This document shows, piece after piece, positions 7,580-17,611 of a stretch of 64,000 nucleotides of DNA. Every line of letters begins with the position of its first letter. The stretch's first letter is position 1. Origin of the DNA: Bacteroidales bacterium. Lineage in GTDB: Bacteria; Bacteroidota; Bacteroidia; Bacteroidales; UBA932. Position numbers and translations under genes: made by a program. The DNA lies in contig JAFWOY010000033.1 in assembly GCA_017509755.1 (NCBI GenBank), forward strand, positions 1 to 64,000, in the 5' to 3' direction. The notes beneath the pieces are model-generated. The model had not been told where the DNA came from, did not search any database, and was given only the letters and a program-made list of their open reading frames with translations.

Positions 7580-9028
7580 TTACGCTTTGTCTTTATCGGA
7601 TTCGGAAAATAGCATATCAAAAATGGAAGGCTGCGATTTTTTCTTTTCGGCCTTCTCGCGGGCTTTGCGCTCCTTCTCTTCCTGCTTGCGCTGGGCTTCC
7701 TGCTGACGGCGGAGTTCCTTGGCGCGGCGCTCTTCCTCCCGGCGGCGTTCCCGTTCTTCGCGGGCGGTCAGGGGTTCGTATTCCTCTTCTTCGGGTTCGT
7801 CCTCGAAGAGTTGGTTGTCTTTTACCTTGACAGTCGGTTCCACGACGACATCCTTCTTGAATTCAACGGCGTGGGAGAGCATCGGATCGAGCGTCTCCAG
7901 GACCAGGCCGACGGCCGTAGCCGCATAGACATCAAAGGCATCTTCCACACTGTCGCCGGTGATGGCGCCTTGCGGGGCAGCCAGGCGGACTTTCTGGCCG
8001 AGCAATGCGACGGCCAGCTGGAGGATGTTGTCGAGATGGCAGGTACCGCCGGTGATGACGACGCCGGAGGTCAGTTTCTGCCCGTAACCCGATTGTTCGA
8101 TGACGTAGCGGACGGCATCGAAGATCTCGCTCATGCGGGCCTCGATGACACGGGCCAGCAGGCTGATCTCGACTTCGCCGTCGTCGCTGTCATTCTCGTT
8201 CTTGAGCACCAGTTTCTTGTTTTCGACCGCAAATTCCTCGCAGCAGCGGCCGTGCTGGATCTTGATGGTCTCGGCCCAGCGGTTGGTGATGCCGGTGACA
8301 TTCTTGATGTCGTTGGTGACGGATTCGCCGCCGAAAGGGATGATGGCCACGCTGCGGACGATGTTGTCCTTGATGATGGCCACTTCGGTCGAACTCTTGC
8401 CGATATCGACCAGGGCGACGCCGTTCTCCATCTCGGGTTTTGTCAGGACGGCGCGGGCGGAGGCAATCGGCGCGAGGATGGCCTTGTTGAGTTTCAGGCC
8501 GCAGTTCTCAAGGATGGTGATGCGCCGGTCGAGAATCGTTTTCTTTCCATAAAAGAGACGGAATGTCGCCTCGATCGTGCCGCCCACCATGCCGATCAGT
8601 TCATCGTGGTTGATGCCGAAACGCTCCTCCGTGCTGTATTTCTGCGGAGCTGCTTCGAAGACGGTGTCACCGCCTTCGAGGGTGGCGTTGTAGCGGGTCC
8701 GGGTAATCTGGCGGACTTCTTCTTCCGTGATGTAGGCCTTGGGGTCCGTACGGTTGATCTGGCAAGGGAGTTCCTTGCAGTGGAGGATCCTGCCGGAAAG
8801 GCCGACCGTCACTTCGTCGATCTTCTCGGACAGGGCTGCTTCGGCTTGTGCGACCAGTGTGCGGACGATCTCTTCAACCTTGAAATCGTTGATGATCTCG
8901 CCGCATTCAATGCCGGCCGACGCCGTGTCGTGGTAGCTGATGATCCGGATGCCGCCCGGTGTCTTCTCACCGACCGCCAGCGCTACCTTGGAGCTTCCAA
9001 AATCCAATGCTGCTGCGTATCTGCTCAT
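7580..9028 (-). CDS. ftsA: cell division protein FtsA with long charged C-terminal extension
   Basis: An actin-like ATPase of 482 residues that tethers FtsZ to the membrane. The ATG at 9028 is chosen because it forms an ATGA overlap with the ftsQ stop; a start four codons upstream is possible. The actin-fold phosphate motifs ALDFGSSKVALAVG and ALVDIGKSSTEVAII are visible, as is VVITGGTCHL. The last roughly 75 residues are a highly charged Arg/Glu/Lys-rich probable coiled coil ending in QPSIFDMLFSE, which replaces the short linker and amphipathic helix of E. coli FtsA; such extensions are seen in Bacteroidota. Confidence 0.95.
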   Translation of the reverse strand: MSRYAAALDFGSSKVALAVGEKTPGGIRIISYHDTASAGIECGEIINDFKVEEIVRTLVAQAEAALSEKIDEVTVGLSGRILHCKELPCQINRTDPKAYITEEEVRQITRTRYNATLEGGDTVFEAAPQKYSTEERFGINHDELIGMVGGTIEATFRLFYGKKTILDRRITILENCGLKLNKAILAPIASARAVLTKPEMENGVALVDIGKSSTEVAIIKDNIVRSVAIIPFGGESVTNDIKNVTGITNRWAETIKIQHGRCCEEFAVENKKLVLKNENDSDDGEVEISLLARVIEARMSEIFDAVRYVIEQSGYGQKLTSGVVITGGTCHLDNILQLAVALLGQKVRLAAPQGAITGDSVEDAFDVYAATAVGLVLETLDPMLSHAVEFKKDVVVEPTVKVKDNQLFEDEPEEEEYEPLTAREERERRREEERRAKELRRQQEAQRKQEEKERKAREKAEKKKSQPSIFDMLFSESDKDKA

Positions 9029-9801
9029 AGCTGCTTGCAAATTATCTGATTACTATATTTTAAATTGATTGTTCGGTAGGGTTTCTTTTCATCCATCTGG
9101 GGCGCGATGTTGCGCCAATAGGCTTCCAGCCTGCGGAACTTGTCGACACAGTCGCCACTGTCCCCGAAGATGATGGCCGGGCCGGGGGTGCGGGTGTACA
9201 GCACAATGTCACCGTCCGGCGCGATTTCAATCTGGCCGATCTCCCGCCGCAAGATCTCCTTGCTGTCGATGTAACGGGCCAGATCCACCAAACCGAGAAC
9301 CCAGGACATCTTTTCTGCAGGCGCCTCGCCCCGCCAGGTGCTGTCGGCCTGGAAAGGGATATGGCCGGTGACGACCGGTACATCCACGGAATTCGTCACA
9401 GGGAACAGATAGCCTTCCGGATCGGCATACCAATGGTCGTTGCCCTCTTCAAAACGGATGACCGGTTTGCGTTGCGTAAGCCTGACTGCAACCGTCTTGT
9501 CGTCTGAAGTATAGACTTGGGCGCTCATCACTTCGCCCCGTGCACACAGGGCTTTCTCGATGGAATCGAGGTTGACCAGGCCGGTTTGTCTGCCCAGGGC
9601 CAGATGCGATACAAAATCCTTCACTTCCGCCTTGTCCACGATGGCACTTTCCAGCGAGTCGAGCAGGATGACGTCCACCTGCCGGCATTGTGCCTGCCTC
9701 CGCCCCTCCGCGGAAAGCTGGCCCACGAAATGGAACCAGCACCCCAGCAGGCCGGTGGCCAGGACGACAATCAGCGTGGTGAGCAGGATCCTTCGGGTCA
9801 T
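9025..9801 (-). CDS. ftsQ: cell division protein FtsQ
   Basis: A 258-residue single-pass membrane protein: one N-terminal transmembrane helix (about residues 5-26), followed by a POTRA-like region (about 40-110) and the FtsQ beta domain. It connects early and late divisome components in the periplasm. The sequence is divergent, so the call rests partly on its place between murC and ftsA. The ATG forms ATGA overlaps with both neighbours: its start with the murC stop, its stop with the ftsA start. Confidence 0.88.
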   Translation of the reverse strand: MTRRILLTTLIVVLATGLLGCWFHFVGQLSAEGRRQAQCRQVDVILLDSLESAIVDKAEVKDFVSHLALGRQTGLVNLDSIEKALCARGEVMSAQVYTSDDKTVAVRLTQRKPVIRFEEGNDHWYADPEGYLFPVTNSVDVPVVTGHIPFQADSTWRGEAPAEKMSWVLGLVDLARYIDSKEILRREIGQIEIAPDGDIVLYTRTPGPAIIFGDSGDCVDKFRRLEAYWRNIAPQMDEKKPYRTINLKYSNQIICKQL

Positions 9802-11174
9802 AGACGGCTTTTTAGCAGGGTTTCAATGGATTCGCCGAAGCGGTCGACGTCGCCGGCGCCCAGGGTGACCAGGCAATCCAGTTCATGCGTACGCAGGTAG
9901 TCCAGCAACTGTTCTTCCGGCAGAAGAATCTTGTCGGCGAGGGTTACTTTGTCGAAAATGGTTTCGGCCGAAATGCCGGGGATGGGCTCTTCCCGTGCCG
10001 GATAGATAGGCAGCATGATCAAGGAATCAAATCCGCTGAGCGCATCGGCAAAATCGGATGCGAAGTCCCGGGTACGGGTATAAAGGTGCGGCTGGAAGAT
10101 GCCTGTGATCTTCCGGCCGGGGAAGATGTTGCGCAGGGAGCTGATGGAGGCCCGTATTTCGTTGGGGTGGTGGGCATAGTCATCGACATAAGCGAAGCGG
10201 GGGGTATCGATGCGGATGTCGAAGCGGCGCCGGACTCCCTGGAAAGTGGCCAGGGCTTCGCGGATCTTGACGGGTGCCGTTCCGTGCAGCAAAGCCGCAG
10301 CTGAGGCTGCGACGGCATTTTCGACATTGACCCAGCCCGGGATGCCGATGGTGCAGTGTTCGATGCGTCCGCCCGGGTGGTTGAGGGTGAAATCGAAACG
10401 CCCTTTTTCCAACGGCTGGATATCGGATGCGAAGAAGTCGCAGGGCTGGTCATAGGCGTAGCGCCAGACCTTTGCCGTCGTATTTTCCAGCGGTACTTCG
10501 ACGCCCTGCTTGACGATGACCGCTCCGTCTGTATCCACTTGGGAGGTGAACTGGCCGAACGCTTCGAGCAGATGGCTCCGGTCGCCGTAGATGTCGAGGT
10601 GGTCGGCATCGGTGGCCGTAACTACGGCGATATGGGGGAAGAGCCGGAGGAAGGACCGGTCGAATTCGTCTGCTTCTGTGACGAGGACGGGATTCGGGCT
10701 CAGCAGCAGATTGGATCCGTAGTTTTTGGAGATGCCGCCCAGGAAGGCGTTGCAGCCTTCTCCTGACTGCGTCAGGATGTGGGCCAGCAGCGTACTGGTC
10801 GTGGTCTTTCCGTGCGAGCCCGATACGGCCAGGCACTCCTGTCCGCGGGCGATTTCGCCCAGTGCCTGCGAACGCTTGCAGAGGGCGTAGCCGTGGGCCT
10901 GGACATATTGCAGTTCGCCCAGCTCTTTCGGAATGGCGGGCGTGTAGATGACAAAGGTATGGGCGATGTCCTGCGGGATGGCCGTCACATCGTCCTCATA
11001 GTGGATGGCGATGCCTTCCTGTTCCAGCGCATGGGTCAGTGCAGAGGGAGTCCGGTCGTACCCCGACACATGGAATCCGCGGTGTTTGAAATACCGGGCG
11101 ATGGCACTCATTCCGATGCCCCCGATTCCGATGAAATAATAATTTGTGTACATCGTCTCTGTCTTTTCCTGCAT
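9798..11174 (-). CDS. murC: UDP-N-acetylmuramate--L-alanine ligase
   Basis: The 458-residue cytoplasmic ligase adds L-alanine to UDP-MurNAc, the first peptide step in peptidoglycan precursor synthesis. N-terminal FIGIGGIGMSAIARY binds the nucleotide sugar, GSHGKTTTSTLLA is the ATP P-loop, and DDYAHHPNEI is the conserved histidine motif. The start at 11174 overlaps the murG stop by one base (TAATG), favouring coupled translation; MYTNYYF at 11153 is an alternative start. Confidence 0.97.
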   Translation of the reverse strand: MQEKTETMYTNYYFIGIGGIGMSAIARYFKHRGFHVSGYDRTPSALTHALEQEGIAIHYEDDVTAIPQDIAHTFVIYTPAIPKELGELQYVQAHGYALCKRSQALGEIARGQECLAVSGSHGKTTTSTLLAHILTQSGEGCNAFLGGISKNYGSNLLLSPNPVLVTEADEFDRSFLRLFPHIAVVTATDADHLDIYGDRSHLLEAFGQFTSQVDTDGAVIVKQGVEVPLENTTAKVWRYAYDQPCDFFASDIQPLEKGRFDFTLNHPGGRIEHCTIGIPGWVNVENAVAASAAALLHGTAPVKIREALATFQGVRRRFDIRIDTPRFAYVDDYAHHPNEIRASISSLRNIFPGRKITGIFQPHLYTRTRDFASDFADALSGFDSLIMLPIYPAREEPIPGISAETIFDKVTLADKILLPEEQLLDYLRTHELDCLVTLGAGDVDRFGESIETLLKSRL

Positions 11175-12292
11175 TAATGGTTTGTCGTAGATATCAATTT
11201 CAATACTTCCTGCGCAATGACCTCGGAGGCATCCTTGCGGCCCAGCAACAGGATGTTCCGTTCAAGGTCGGCCAGGCGCGCTGCGTCGGCCAGCAACCCT
11301 TCGGCCGTGTCCAGCAGCTTGGCGTCCGCCTCGGCATCTTTCACCATCAGGGCCGCATTCTTTTCCACAAGTGCCATTGCATTGTGCGTCTGGTGGTCTT
11401 CCGCCACATTGGGCGAAGGTACGAAAATCGTGGCTTTGCCTGCTACGCAGAGTTCGGAAATCGTACCGGCCCCGGCCCGGGAGACCAGCAGGTCGGCCAC
11501 GGCATAGGCCAGGTCCATCCGTTTGATGAAGTCCGTGTAGAAGAGGTTCGGCACGGTACGTCCCGCCATGAAGGCGTCAACCCCTTCTTTATAGTATTTG
11601 CCGCACTGCCAGATGACTTGGTAATCCGCTTGGGCCGCACGCTGCTCGACCCATGTGCGCATCACGCGGTTCAGCGTGCCGCAGCCCAGGCTGCCACCCA
11701 CGACGAACAGGGTCTTCTTGTCCGGATTCAGGCCATAGAAAGCGTACCCTTCGGTGCGCTGTGCGGCTGTGGCCGGTGCGATCTCCTTGCGGATCGGATT
11801 GCCTGTCAGGATGATGCGGTCAGCCGGAAAAAAACGCTCCATGCCCTCGTACGCCGTGCAGATGCGCGCGGCGCGCTTTGCCAGGATCTTGTTGGTCAAC
11901 CCTGCATACGAATTCTGTTCCTGGATGAGGCAGGGGATTCCTTTGCGCTGGGCGCTCCAGAGCAGCGGGGCGCTGGCATAGCCGCCTACGCCCACGGCCA
12001 CGTCGGGCTTGAACTCCTCCAGGATCTCGCCGGCCTTTCGGATGCTCTTGGCGACCTTGAAAGGCAGTGCCAGATTCTTGGGCGAGAGCGAACGCTGGAG
12101 ACCGGCAACGGGAAGGCCGATGATGCGGTACCCGGCTGCGGGAACGCGTTCCATCTCCATCTTGCCTTCTGCGCCGACGAAGAGGATCTCCGCTTCCGGG
12201 CAAAGTTCCCGGATGGATCCGGCAATGGAGAGGGCGGGGAAGATGTGTCCGCCGGTTCCGCCGCCGCTGATGATGATGCGAGGTTTATTCAT
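11174..12292 (-). CDS. murG: UDP-GlcNAc:lipid I N-acetylglucosaminyltransferase MurG
   Basis: A 372-residue GT28 glycosyltransferase, peripheral on the inner face of the membrane, converting lipid I into lipid II. It carries the N-terminal GGTGGHIFPALSIA loop, GVGGYAS, and a second-domain GGSLGCGTLN and VSRAGAGTISEL that bind UDP-GlcNAc. It overlaps ftsW by 8 bp and murC by 1 bp. Confidence 0.97.
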   Translation of the reverse strand: MNKPRIIISGGGTGGHIFPALSIAGSIRELCPEAEILFVGAEGKMEMERVPAAGYRIIGLPVAGLQRSLSPKNLALPFKVAKSIRKAGEILEEFKPDVAVGVGGYASAPLLWSAQRKGIPCLIQEQNSYAGLTNKILAKRAARICTAYEGMERFFPADRIILTGNPIRKEIAPATAAQRTEGYAFYGLNPDKKTLFVVGGSLGCGTLNRVMRTWVEQRAAQADYQVIWQCGKYYKEGVDAFMAGRTVPNLFYTDFIKRMDLAYAVADLLVSRAGAGTISELCVAGKATIFVPSPNVAEDHQTHNAMALVEKNAALMVKDAEADAKLLDTAEGLLADAARLADLERNILLLGRKDASEVIAQEVLKLISTTNH

Positions 12293-13604
12293 GGGAGGTC
12301 GTATAGGTTATGGCAGTATTGTCGGTGGTACTTGTGGTGTCGGGGTTGTATTCCTCAGTCAGCTGAGCGGCAGCCGCTTCGCGTTGCTGCCGTTCCTGCG
12401 CATCCTGCTTGTCGAGCTGCCGGTTGACTGAGAGAATCATGCCGAAGGCGCCGCACAACACCAGGTAGGCAGTGCCGCCATGGCTGATGAGCGGCAGGGT
12501 ATGACCGGTGATGGGGAAGAGGCGTACATTGACCAGGATATGGAGAAAGGCCTGCGTCGCGATCAGGAACGACAGGCCGACGATCAGGACGCTCGAATAG
12601 GTGGCCTTGCAGCGCTGGCAGAGCCGGATGCAGCGGAAAAGGAAAATCAGGTAGAGCAGGATGACAAAGGCGCCGCCGACCAGTCCGTATTCCTCGACGA
12701 TGAACGCGTAGATGAAATCGGAGAAGGCCATGGACAGCGAGTAGCGCTGGGTACTCTTGCCCGGGCCTTTGCCGAAGATGCCGCCTTCCGAGATGGCCAC
12801 TTTCGCATTTTCACTCTGACGGTCCTTGTCTTTCAGCTGCTGGATCTCCCGGGTGGAGAGACCCTCCAGACTTTCCTCTTCCTGCTCGAAATGTGCCGTC
12901 AGGCGGCTTTCCACGGTGCCGAACCGGTTGAAGACCTTCCCGACAGCCGATTGCTGCCGTTCGAGGTGGCCGGCGAAGAACGCGTGGTAGGTCAGGAACA
13001 TCAGGAGGACGACTGCGGCGACGATGCCGACCGTGATGCCCAGGTTCTTCCAGCTGACATCCATGAAGAAGAGGATCAGGAAGCTGATGAGGGCGATCAG
13101 GAGGGCCGACGAGAAACTGTTCGGCAGGATAAGCAGGCAAATGGCGCCGACCGGCAGGAGAATCTTGAGCGCGAACTGCTTGAAGTCGCTCAAGTCGTCA
13201 TTCCAGAGCTCCAGTGCCCGGGCCAGATAGAGGATAACGCCGATCTTGGCCAGTTCGAATACCTGGAACGTGACGCCGAAAAGCCGGATGCCGCGGATGG
13301 CCCCATTTATCTTGACCTGGAAAGCAGGGATGTAGAGCAGAAGCAGGAGCAGGACAGATACCCCGAAAATGGCGAAGGAGAAGAAGCGGTAGAAGCGGAG
13401 CGGGATGAGATAGCAGATCAGCAGGGCCACAAAGCCCATCAGGACCGATTTGGTCTGTTCCATGAAGATGGCTACCTTGCTGATGCCGCGCGACGATGCC
13501 AGGAAACTGCTCGACGAGAACACGGCCAGGATCGAGATCATCGCGAAAAATACGACGATGATCCAGATGACTTTGTCTCCTTTGAGTTTCCAGATGTCCT
13601 TCAT
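12285..13604 (-). CDS. ftsW: lipid II polymerase FtsW
   Basis: A 439-residue SEDS-family multi-pass membrane protein, the septal peptidoglycan glycosyltransferase that pairs with FtsI. About ten hydrophobic segments are seen, with the conserved KPGKSTQRYSLS-like region here reading GPGKSTQRYSLSMAFSDFI and the SEDS C-terminal GHTLPLISHGGTAYL. A hydrophilic Gln/Thr-rich tail of about 45 residues follows the last helix. Position between murD and murG supports FtsW over RodA. Confidence 0.95.
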   Translation of the reverse strand: MKDIWKLKGDKVIWIIVVFFAMISILAVFSSSSFLASSRGISKVAIFMEQTKSVLMGFVALLICYLIPLRFYRFFSFAIFGVSVLLLLLLYIPAFQVKINGAIRGIRLFGVTFQVFELAKIGVILYLARALELWNDDLSDFKQFALKILLPVGAICLLILPNSFSSALLIALISFLILFFMDVSWKNLGITVGIVAAVVLLMFLTYHAFFAGHLERQQSAVGKVFNRFGTVESRLTAHFEQEEESLEGLSTREIQQLKDKDRQSENAKVAISEGGIFGKGPGKSTQRYSLSMAFSDFIYAFIVEEYGLVGGAFVILLYLIFLFRCIRLCQRCKATYSSVLIVGLSFLIATQAFLHILVNVRLFPITGHTLPLISHGGTAYLVLCGAFGMILSVNRQLDKQDAQERQQREAAAAQLTEEYNPDTTSTTDNTAITYTTSHE

Positions 13605-13607
13605 CGC

Positions 13608-14942
13608 TTACAGTCTCCTGACCGCTTCCTTGAACTGGCGTCCGCGGTCTTCATAGTTCTTGAACAGGTCGAAACTGGCACAGCAGGGGCTCAGCAGCAC
13701 GGTGTCGCCCGCTACCGCCAGTTCCGCACATTTGTTGACACACGCTTCGGCGGAAAGGGTATCGTAGATTACCGGCACGATGCCGCCGAAGAAATCATGG
13801 ATTTTCTGGTTGTCCACACCCAGGCAGACGATGGCTTTCACCTTGTCACGCACCAGGTCTGCGATGGGTGCGTAGTCGTTGCCCTTGTCCGTGCCGCCCA
13901 GGATCAGGACGACCGGTGTGGTCATGCTTTCCAGGGCATACCAGGTCGAGTTGACGTTGGTCGCCTTGGAGTCGTTGATGTAGAGCACGCCGCCGACGGT
14001 CATGACTTTTTCCATCCGGTGTTCCACCCCTTCAAACGTGGTCAGCGACTTGCGGATGGTTTCGTTGGTGACGTGCATGATCTTGCCGGTGATGGCGGCG
14101 GCCATCGAGTTGTACACATTGTGACGTCCTTCCAGCGAGAGGTCACGGACCAGGATGTCGAACTCGTCGCCTTCATAGGAGACCCGCATGGTGTCCTGGT
14201 CCAGCCAGGCACCTTCTTCGACGACCTGGTTCTGGGTGAACGGCAGTTTTTTGGCCTGGATGACGATCTTGTTGAGTTCGCCGATGGTCACCTCGTCGTC
14301 GGAACAGAAGATGAAGCAGTCTTCCGGCCGCATGTTGCGGGTAATGCGGAACTTGGCGTTGATATAGTTCTGGAAGCAGTGGTCGTAGCGGTCGAGATGG
14401 TCGGGCGTGATGTTCATCAGCACGGCGATGTCAGCTTTGAAGTCGTACATGCCGTCAAGCTGGAAGCTGCTGAGTTCGAGCACATAGATATCGTGCTGCT
14501 CCGTGGCGACCTGCATGGCGTAGCTCTTGCCGATGTTGCCGCCCAGGCCGACGTTGAGACCGGCGTTCTGCAGCAGGTAGTAGATCAGCGACGTGGTCGT
14601 GGTCTTGCCGTTGCTGCCCGTGATGCAGATTTTCTTGGCGGTATCGTAGTAACCGGCGAACTCGATCTCCGAAATGACCGGCGTGCCCTGTGCGTGGAGT
14701 TGGACGATGAGCGGGGCCGTTTCGGGGATTCCGGGGCTCTTGATCACCAGGTCGGCCGACAAGATCTTCTCCGGGCTGTGACCGCCTTCTTCAAAAGGAA
14801 TCTCCCATTTTTGCAGCTGGTTGCGGAAGCCCTCTTTCAAAGTGCCGCTGTCCGAAAGGAAGGTATCATAGTCTTTTACCTTTGCCAGGACTGCTGCGCC
14901 CACGCCGCTTTCGCCGCCGCCGAGAATGACTGCTCTTTTCAT
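13608..14942 (-). CDS. murD: UDP-N-acetylmuramoyl-L-alanine--D-glutamate ligase
   Basis: The 444-residue Mur ligase adds D-glutamate to UDP-MurNAc-L-Ala. Seen are the N-terminal ILGGGESGVGAAVLA, the P-loop GSNGKTTTTSLIYYLL, NITPDHLDRY and the C-terminal LLSPCCASFDLFKNYEDRG, the last highly characteristic of MurD. Only 2 bp separate it from mraY and 3 bp from ftsW. Confidence 0.97.
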   Translation of the reverse strand: MKRAVILGGGESGVGAAVLAKVKDYDTFLSDSGTLKEGFRNQLQKWEIPFEEGGHSPEKILSADLVIKSPGIPETAPLIVQLHAQGTPVISEIEFAGYYDTAKKICITGSNGKTTTTSLIYYLLQNAGLNVGLGGNIGKSYAMQVATEQHDIYVLELSSFQLDGMYDFKADIAVLMNITPDHLDRYDHCFQNYINAKFRITRNMRPEDCFIFCSDDEVTIGELNKIVIQAKKLPFTQNQVVEEGAWLDQDTMRVSYEGDEFDILVRDLSLEGRHNVYNSMAAAITGKIMHVTNETIRKSLTTFEGVEHRMEKVMTVGGVLYINDSKATNVNSTWYALESMTTPVVLILGGTDKGNDYAPIADLVRDKVKAIVCLGVDNQKIHDFFGGIVPVIYDTLSAEACVNKCAELAVAGDTVLLSPCCASFDLFKNYEDRGRQFKEAVRRL

Positions 14943-14944
14943 GA

Positions 14945-16135
14945 TTATCTGATTTTCAAGGTTACGATGGTTACGACCGCCAGGATGATGGATACGATCC
15001 AGAACCGTACGACGATCTTGTTTTCAGGATGGATCTGCGCCGGTTTCTGGATCAGCGCGTCCGGATTCTCCTTCTGGTAATGGTGATGGAGCGGCGACAT
15101 GCGGAAGATCCGCACGCCCGTTCCGGTTTTTTTCTTGGTGTATTTGAAATAGGCCCGCTGGATGATGACCGAGAGGCTTTCCATCAGGAAAACGCCGCAG
15201 AGGATCGGGAGCAGGAGTTCTTTGCGGATGATGATGGCCAGCACGCCGATGATGCCGCCCAGCGCGAGGGAGCCCGTGTCGCCCATGAATACCTGGGCCG
15301 GGAACGCATTGTACCAGAGAAAGCCCAGAAGCGCACCCACGAAGCAGCTCACATAGACGGTGACCTCGCCGATGTTGGGGAGATACATGATGTTGAGGTA
15401 TTCGGCAAAGCCGGTGTGGCCCGAGACATATGCGAGGACACCGAGCGTCGCGCCGACGATGGCCGAGACCCCGGCTGCCAGACCGTCCATACCGTCGGTC
15501 AGGTTGGTTCCGTTCGAGCAGGCGGTGATGATGAAGGTGATGACTACCACATAGAGGCCGCCCTGCAGGGCGCGGACAAACTGGCCCGAAAAGGGGATCA
15601 GCCACTTGTAGTCGAATTCATTGCCCTTGAAGAAAGGAATGGTGGTGCGGCTGTAGCTCACGCCCTGTTCGGAGGTGAAGTAGAGGGTGAGGCCCACAAT
15701 GATACCGAGCATCACCTGGCCGACGATCTTGTATTTGCCGTTCAGCCCTTCTTTATTGTGCTTGAATACTTTGATATAGTCATCGATGAACCCGAGGACG
15801 CCCAGCCACACGGTTGTCAGGATCAGCAGCAGGACATTCGTGTTGGACAGGTTGCCGAACAGCAGGATCGGGATCAAGATCGACACCAGGATGATGATGC
15901 CGCCCATGGTGGGCGTGCCTTTCTTCTGCAGCTGTCCTTCCAGTCCCAGGTCGCGGATGGTCTCACCAATCTGCTTCTGCTGCAGTTTGGCGATGATCTT
16001 CTTGCCGATCCACATGGAGACCAGGATGGCCAGGACGGCACAGCTGATGGCCCGGAACGAGATGTAGTGCATCAGGCCGGAACCGGGGAAGTCGATGCCG
16101 GCGTTTCTCAGATATTCAAACAGATGGTATAGCAT
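14945..16135 (-). CDS. mraY: phospho-N-acetylmuramoyl-pentapeptide transferase MraY
   Basis: A 396-residue membrane enzyme with about ten transmembrane helices that transfers phospho-MurNAc-pentapeptide to undecaprenyl phosphate, giving lipid I. Active-site motifs are [35 protein letters not shown] and the histidine cluster SPLHHHYQ. It is slightly longer than the E. coli protein (360), mostly in the N-terminal third, as in other Bacteroidota. Confidence 0.97.
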   Translation of the reverse strand: MLYHLFEYLRNAGIDFPGSGLMHYISFRAISCAVLAILVSMWIGKKIIAKLQQKQIGETIRDLGLEGQLQKKGTPTMGGIIILVSILIPILLFGNLSNTNVLLLILTTVWLGVLGFIDDYIKVFKHNKEGLNGKYKIVGQVMLGIIVGLTLYFTSEQGVSYSRTTIPFFKGNEFDYKWLIPFSGQFVRALQGGLYVVVITFIITACSNGTNLTDGMDGLAAGVSAIVGATLGVLAYVSGHTGFAEYLNIMYLPNIGEVTVYVSCFVGALLGFLWYNAFPAQVFMGDTGSLALGGIIGVLAIIIRKELLLPILCGVFLMESLSVIIQRAYFKYTKKKTGTGVRIFRMSPLHHHYQKENPDALIQKPAQIHPENKIVVRFWIVSIILAVVTIVTLKIR

Positions 16136-16150
16136 AGCGCGTCTCTTCTT

Positions 16151-17611
16151 TTACAGCAGTTCCTCAAAAGTCCGGGCGATTACTTCCTTGTCGTCGAAAT
16201 GGGTCTTGGTGTCGCCGATGATCTGGTAGTCTTCGTGCCCTTTGCCGGCCACCAGGATGACAGCGCCTTGCGGGGCCGTCATCAGGGCGGTGCGGATGGC
16301 TTCGCGGCGGTCGGTGATGAACAGGCTCTTGGCCCGGGCGGCCGTGTCCATCCCGGCGCGGATATCCCGGATGATTTCTTCCGGATCTTCATGGCGCGGG
16401 TTGTCGGAGGTGACGACCACGCGGTCGGCGTATCTGGCCGCGATCACGCCCATTTCAGGGCGTTTGGTCTTGTCGCGGTTGCCCCCGCAGCCGAACACGC
16501 AGATCAACGCCCGGTCGCGGGCGGTTTCGCGCAGCGTCTTGAGGGCGTTTTCAAGGGCATCGGGCGTGTGGGAGTAGTCTACCACGGCGGTCAGGTCGTT
16601 TCCGCCCCGCAGGAAATCGAGGCGTCCGGCCACCGGCCCGAGTGCGCTCATCTTGACAAGCACTTCTTCCGGATCGGCGCCCAGCAGGACGGCGGTGGAA
16701 TAGACCGCCAGCAGGTTGTAAGCGTTGTGGTTGCCGATGAACCGGGTCCAGACCTGTTTGCCGTCGATGCTGACAAGCATGCCCTCAAGGCTTTCCTCCA
16801 CAATCTTGCAGCGGAAATCGGCCATTCGCTTGCAGGCGTAGGTCCGGACCTGTGCGCGGGTGTTCTGCACCATCACTTCGCCGTTGCGGTCGTCGATGTT
16901 GGTCAGGGCGAAGGCTTCTTTCGGCAGGGTGTCGAAGAAGCGCTTCTTGCAGTCGCGGTAGGCCAGGAAGGTTTTATGATAATCGAGATGGTCGTGTGTC
17001 AGGTTCGAGAAGATTCCCACTTTGAATTCCAGGCCGGCTACGCGCTCCTGGTCGATGGCGTGCGAGCTGACTTCCATGAAACAATACGTGCAGCCTTTCT
17101 CCACCATGCGGGCCAGCAGGCTGTTCAGCGCGATGGGATCGGGCGTCGTATGGGATGCCTCCAGCCGCTGGCCATCGATGTAATTGGCAATGGTTGACAG
17201 CAGGCCGCAGCTCCAGCCCAGGCTGGTAAACAGGTTGTACAGCAGGGTGACTGTCGTGGTCTTGCCGTTGGTGCCGGTGATGCCCACCAGGTTGAGTTTG
17301 CCGGAGGGATGTCCGTACCAGTTGTCGGCCGCCAGTGCGAGGGCGCGGCGGCTGTCCGCGACTTTGACCATGGTGACGTTTTCCGGAAGGGTGAGGCCAG
17401 GCGTGTCGTTCTGGTAGATGACAGCGGCTGCACCCGCTTCGACGGCCTTGCCGATGAAGGCATGCCCGTCAACGGCCGTGCCGGGAACGGTGACGAACAG
17501 GCACCCCGGCTGGCAGGTACGCGAGTCGAAGGTCAGACTGCCGATGTCCCGGCCGAGGTCGCCGGTGGCGGCCACGATGTCGATGCCCTGGAGAATGTTA
17601 TTGAGGATCAT
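16151..17611 (-). CDS. murE: UDP-MurNAc-L-Ala-D-Glu--meso-diaminopimelate ligase
   Basis: The 486-residue ligase adds the third amino acid of the stem peptide. P-loop GTNGKTTTVTLLYNL is present, and the substrate-choice motif reads DNPR (VTSDNPRHEDPEE), which in this family indicates meso-diaminopimelate rather than lysine. The ATG at 17611 (MILNNILQ) gives family length; an open extension of 32 codons upstream lies inside ftsI and is not typical. murE therefore overlaps the 3' end of ftsI by 14 bp. Confidence 0.96.
   Translation of the reverse strand: MILNNILQGIDIVAATGDLGRDIGSLTFDSRTCQPGCLFVTVPGTAVDGHAFIGKAVEAGAAAVIYQNDTPGLTLPENVTMVKVADSRRALALAADNWYGHPSGKLNLVGITGTNGKTTTVTLLYNLFTSLGWSCGLLSTIANYIDGQRLEASHTTPDPIALNSLLARMVEKGCTYCFMEVSSHAIDQERVAGLEFKVGIFSNLTHDHLDYHKTFLAYRDCKKRFFDTLPKEAFALTNIDDRNGEVMVQNTRAQVRTYACKRMADFRCKIVEESLEGMLVSIDGKQVWTRFIGNHNAYNLLAVYSTAVLLGADPEEVLVKMSALGPVAGRLDFLRGGNDLTAVVDYSHTPDALENALKTLRETARDRALICVFGCGGNRDKTKRPEMGVIAARYADRVVVTSDNPRHEDPEEIIRDIRAGMDTAARAKSLFITDRREAIRTALMTAPQGAVILVAGKGHEDYQIIGDTKTHFDDKEVIARTFEELL

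Noticed and set aside
12480..15080. An 866-codon open frame antisense to ftsW and murD
   Set aside because: It lies opposite well-supported genes; GC-rich codon use leaves long antisense frames open. Its translation is biased in Asp/Glu/Val/Gly with no recognisable motif.
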